Below the pieces are notes generated by a model. The model saw nothing but the letters and a program-made list of their open reading frames with translations. It was not told where the DNA came from and did no database searches. A DNA stretch of 8,337 nt from NCBI GenBank assembly GCA_019119285.1, contig DWXJ01000027.1:1-8337 (forward strand), in the 5' to 3' direction. Positions 6,240-8,337 of this stretch are shown piece by piece (positions within the stretch are counted from its first letter, which is position 1; each line of letters starts with the position of its first letter). Position numbers and translations under genes: made by a program. Source of the DNA: Merdimonas faecigallinarum (GTDB lineage: Bacteria > Bacillota > Clostridia > Lachnospirales > Lachnospiraceae).

Positions 6240-6508
6240 TTATACCCCCAAAACCTGAACAGAACGCTGGTTTACAAATGCGAGTAATACGTCCAGCGCA
6301 AGATATCCTCTAAATTGTTGGATGAGGTCTTCTGCTTCCTTTCCCTCCTTCAGAGAAATTCCTTTTTCGCCATTTTCCTGAAGAATCTGGACAACTTCTG
6401 CCCCATAACTTTCTATTTCATGATATGTCAGGAAACGTCTGTCGTTTTTTTCAATGTTTCAATCAGAGCGTTTGCCGCTAAATCCTCAATACCAATATAA
6501 AAACACAT
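6240..6508 (-). pseudogene. Small protein of no recognised family, frameshifted in an A7 tract, upstream of the HD gene
   Basis: The ATG at 6508 has a good ribosome site (GGGGAGAAGGA). The frame reads MCFYIGIEDLAANALIETLK and then stops after DVS in frame. If one base is restored in the run of seven A (plus-strand T run at 6445-6451), the frame continues as NDRRFLTYHEIESYGAEVVQ, then ILQENGEKGISLKEGKEAED and QFRGYLALDVLLAFVNQRSV, to a TAA at 6240, for a total of 89 residues. The sensible amino-acid content after the slip and the stop only six bases before the HD gene argue that this was a real gene. I do not recognise the family. It shares the promoter and the AT-rich composition of the HD gene, so the two were probably a functional pair. 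A slippage-dependent product from the A7 run is possible but less likely, since the partner gene is also broken. Confidence 0.6.
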
Positions 6509-6550
6509 GTTATCCTTCTCCCCAATACTTACTCTTTATATTCTGCTTTC

Positions 6551-6571
6551 TACTACACTATATGCGTAGTA
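6551..6571. promoter_or_regulatory. Imperfect palindrome TACTAC...GTAGTA, possible operator
   Basis: The arms TACTAC (6551-6556) and GTAGTA (6566-6571) flank nine bases and lie just downstream of the -10 box of the small-protein/HD promoter. This position would suit a repressor site. The arms are short, so chance is a real alternative. Confidence 0.35.
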
Positions 6572-6573
6572 AA

Positions 6574-6603
6574 AGTATAGCACTATACCAAATATTTGTT
6601 CAA
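6574..6603 (-). promoter_or_regulatory. Promoter of the small-protein/HD cassette with overlapping palindrome
   Basis: On the minus strand TTGAAC (6598-6603) and TATACT (6574-6579) are separated by 18 bases, a good sigma-A promoter. The sequence GTATAG-TG-CTATAC (6575-6588) overlaps the -10 box, the arrangement expected for autorepression by a small dimeric HTH protein. The promoter is about 65 bases upstream of the ATG at 6508 and lies inside the AT-rich island, so it probably arrived with the cassette. Confidence 0.6.
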
Positions 6604-6621
6604 TATGGCAAAATGCTGATT

Positions 6622-7827
6622 TTACAGGCCGATCTTTTTCAGCAGACGGTACTGCATCTTCGCCTCTTCCAGGCTCCCGCTCCGGTCGATCCCCCGGAAT
6701 GCCGCCCGGATCTTCCACCGGTTCGCAAGGCCGATCCGCCAGCGCTTCACCCAGGCGAGCGGCAGCAGCGCCGAATGCCGCTCCAGCGCGGGAAGGAAGT
6801 AGATCATGTGCTTCTTCTTCGGGAAGGCGATCCGCCAGAGGGCTTTCGCCCGGATCAGAAACGACGCCTTTTCCGTCCGGCCGCTGATCCCGCTTCGCAG
6901 CCTGCGGATGCTTTCATCCCGCTCAAACCCGAAGATCCCGCCCGTCATGATATAGTATTTCAGCTCTTCCAGCGTCCCCGGATCCGCCTGTGAGGCCGCC
7001 GGATCCATCTGTTCCGGGATCCCGAACCACGACCCGGAAGCCTGCAGGACGGTTGCTGCGAACCGGTCCATCCCAAGCTTCGCCAGCTGCTCCCGGATAT
7101 AGCCCCAGTCCATCCGCTCCCGGTACGCTTTCAGGAAGAGCGCCAGATCCATCACCATCCGGATCCCCGCGCCGCTGCTGTTCAGATGCTTGGCCAGGTG
7201 AAAGCACAGGAAGACAAAATGATCCTCCGGCGAAAAGAAGCGTCTGCTCCCCTCCCCCGGGACCAGCCGGGAGAAGGCGCCCGCAAAATATCCCTCATAA
7301 TCCACCTTGTTCCAGTACGTGCCAAAGGCAAGCCTCCGGTGGACTTCATAGGAAAAGCGGTCCTTTTTCAACACCCACACGGCGCTTCCGCCCTCCTCTT
7401 TCCGGTAGCCCAGCTCCCGCAGGACCGCCGCCGTCCGCGCCATATCCTCATCTCTTACCAGCACGTCCACGTCCCCCATGGTGCGCAGTTCCGGCGTCGG
7501 ATAGAGGTCCCGCAGCTCGCAGCCCTTGAAGAAGGCATAGGGCACCTGCGCCTCCTCCATCCGGGCAGCAAACGCCTTCACCTCTTCCTCCAGCAGCACG
7601 GAACGGTACACGGTGGCCATGTAGACCTCCTGGAATGTCCGGTATGCGTCCTCTTTTTTCTGCTCCTTCAAAACCGGCAGCAGCATCGCAGCCGCGATGC
7701 CGGCCACGTTGTGCTTCTGCGCCGTCTCATACAGCGCCTCCAGGGAGACGTCCGGGAGACACCGCACACTCCTTCCGTTCACGAAATCCGCCAGGATCTC
7801 CACTAATATCTGATCTTCTCGTCTCAT
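6622..7827 (-). CDS. Nucleotidyltransferase-fold family protein (PF14907, NTP_transf_5 type)
   Basis: Intact 401-residue cytosolic protein. Residues about 1-90 are helical (LEALYETAQKHNVAGIAAAM). The core nucleotidyltransferase signature follows: YAFFKGCELRDLYP (97-110, with K101-G102) and R115-T-M-G-D119-V-D121-VLV, the metal-binding Asp pair, then a EVHRRL motif at 161-166 and FSPEDHFVFLCFHLAKH. The rest is a long helical C-terminal part ending RLLKKIGL. Length and motif order match the family called uncharacterised nucleotidyltransferase, which often sits in surface-polysaccharide or RiPP clusters; the substrate is not known. The ATG at 7827 has only a weak GAGTGG site and lies 12 bases after the Rpn-type gene, so the two are probably on one transcript. 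The composition is GC-rich (72% in the row starting at 6661), and no frame defects are seen. Confidence 0.9.
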   Translation of the reverse strand: MRREDQILVEILADFVNGRSVRCLPDVSLEALYETAQKHNVAGIAAAMLLPVLKEQKKEDAYRTFQEVYMATVYRSVLLEEEVKAFAARMEEAQVPYAFFKGCELRDLYPTPELRTMGDVDVLVRDEDMARTAAVLRELGYRKEEGGSAVWVLKKDRFSYEVHRRLAFGTYWNKVDYEGYFAGAFSRLVPGEGSRRFFSPEDHFVFLCFHLAKHLNSSGAGIRMVMDLALFLKAYRERMDWGYIREQLAKLGMDRFAATVLQASGSWFGIPEQMDPAASQADPGTLEELKYYIMTGGIFGFERDESIRRLRSGISGRTEKASFLIRAKALWRIAFPKKKHMIYFLPALERHSALLPLAWVKRWRIGLANRWKIRAAFRGIDRSGSLEEAKMQYRLLKKIGL

Positions 7828-7839
7828 ACTTCCACTCTT

Positions 7840-8337
7840 TTATCTTGAATCGTTCTCACCATAAAGGTCTTCCGAAACGATCTCTCTGATCCGCTCCTCT
7901 GTTTCTTCCAGAGCTTCCGCAATATCAGAAATATTCATACCTTTATCCAGTTTCTTCTGCACCTGCCTGCGCAACAGATGCTCTTCACCCTCTGCAAGCC
8001 CGATACGCCGGCCTTTCTCAATCCCGGCCTCGCGCTCCTGCTGCATATGTCTCTCCTGATCATATTCAAATATACTCATCGCTCTCGCCTCCGCCCTGTG
8101 CTTCATCAGGAATTCTCTCAACACATCCTCCCTGATGCATTCGTCCATTGCGCGGTCCACTGCCTCCGAGAGTTCCATCGTCTCCGTATAATTCCGAATC
8201 TTGTCCGTATATATGGCATACTCTCCCAGCGTCCTGCAGGCTTCCTTCAACTTCTGATTATTGCTCCCGGAAATATTGAGGAGCGTGGCTTCCAGTTCCA
8301 GCTTCGGCTGCCCCTCCTGCACACTGTACATGTCAGA
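7840..8337 (-). CDS. Rpn-family / PD-(D/E)XK nuclease transposase-like protein, C-terminal part (5' end outside window)
   Basis: The frame is open to the right edge, so the N-terminal nuclease domain lies outside the window; 165 residues remain. The visible part matches the C-terminal half of the Rpn (recombination-promoting nuclease) or PDDEXK-type transposase-like family. Recognisable pieces are PKLELEATLLNISGSNNQKL, the CRTLGEYAIYTDKIR segment, AVDRAMDECIREDVLREFL and KHRAEARAMSIFEYDQE, followed by a charged helical tail (REAGIEKGRRIGLAEGEEHL) and KGMNISDIAEALEETEERI, a terminal helix pair common in these proteins. The family is often present in many copies per genome and is associated with recombination. 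The stop at 7840 lies 12 bases before the nucleotidyltransferase start. Catalytic residues cannot be checked here. Confidence 0.85.
   Translation of the reverse strand, partial: SDMYSVQEGQPKLELEATLLNISGSNNQKLKEACRTLGEYAIYTDKIRNYTETMELSEAVDRAMDECIREDVLREFLMKHRAEARAMSIFEYDQERHMQQEREAGIEKGRRIGLAEGEEHLLRRQVQKKLDKGMNISDIAEALEETEERIREIVSEDLYGENDSR

Noticed and set aside
6610..6624. AAAAT-CAGC-ATTTT inverted repeat after the nucleotidyltransferase stop, considered as a terminator
   Set aside because: The stem is only five AT pairs and no T run follows; too weak to call.
7186..7806. Plus-strand open frame of 206 codons opposite the nucleotidyltransferase gene
   Set aside because: Shadow frame; the minus strand carries the conserved KG and D-x-D motifs.
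1..8337. CRISPR array, tRNA, rRNA or insertion-sequence ends
   Set aside because: No regularly spaced repeats, cloverleaf structures or terminal inverted repeats with target duplications were found by reading both strands.

Overview
The window reads like accessory chromosome from a gut-type Firmicute, most likely a member of the Lachnospiraceae. The reasons are a LytS/YesM-like kinase paired with a receiver-SARP regulator, a Cna-B/pilin-like surface protein with a degenerate sorting signal, an Rpn-family nuclease, AGGAG-type ribosome binding sites, and a GC-rich core (about 65-73% in 60-base rows counted by hand) broken by AT-rich patches (about 30-38%). Every gene I can support is on the minus strand, so transcription runs from the right edge to the left.

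Layout from right to left in window coordinates. 8337-7840 is the C-terminal part of an Rpn / PD-(D/E)XK transposase-like protein, cut by the window edge. Twelve bases later comes an intact nucleotidyltransferase-like gene (7827-6622, PF14907 type). Next is an AT-rich island (about 6600-5215) with its own promoter and palindromic operator candidate. It holds a two-gene cassette: a small protein of no named family (6508-6240, frameshifted at an A7 tract) and an HD-domain phosphohydrolase (6233-5301, broken by two internal deletions, one of which removes the catalytic HD dyad). A long imperfect inverted repeat closes the island. GC-rich sequence resumes with a 7TM sensor histidine kinase (5195-3384) overlapping a SARP-type response regulator (3396-2587). 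An AT-rich stem (2513-2559) separates that pair from a small sortase-type surface protein gene (2460-1714), which has an in-frame amber codon where a Cna-B domain normally has Trp. A strong intrinsic terminator (1630-1678) follows. The last unit is a RiPP-type maturation pair: a PqqD-like RiPP recognition protein (1368-1042) overlapping a radical SAM/SPASM enzyme (1049 to the left edge, truncated).

The kinase and regulator probably form one signalling unit. The adjacent surface-protein gene, and possibly the PqqD/radical-SAM operon, are candidate targets; the latter has two CGGTAAC heptamers spaced 11 bp apart in front of a -10 box, the geometry used by SARP DNA-binding domains. The PqqD-like protein should deliver a leader peptide to the radical SAM enzyme, but no convincing precursor gene is visible. 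Three of the nine genes are broken, so much of the region appears to be decaying. The radical SAM gene also changes base composition sharply at about position 470, which suggests a mosaic gene.
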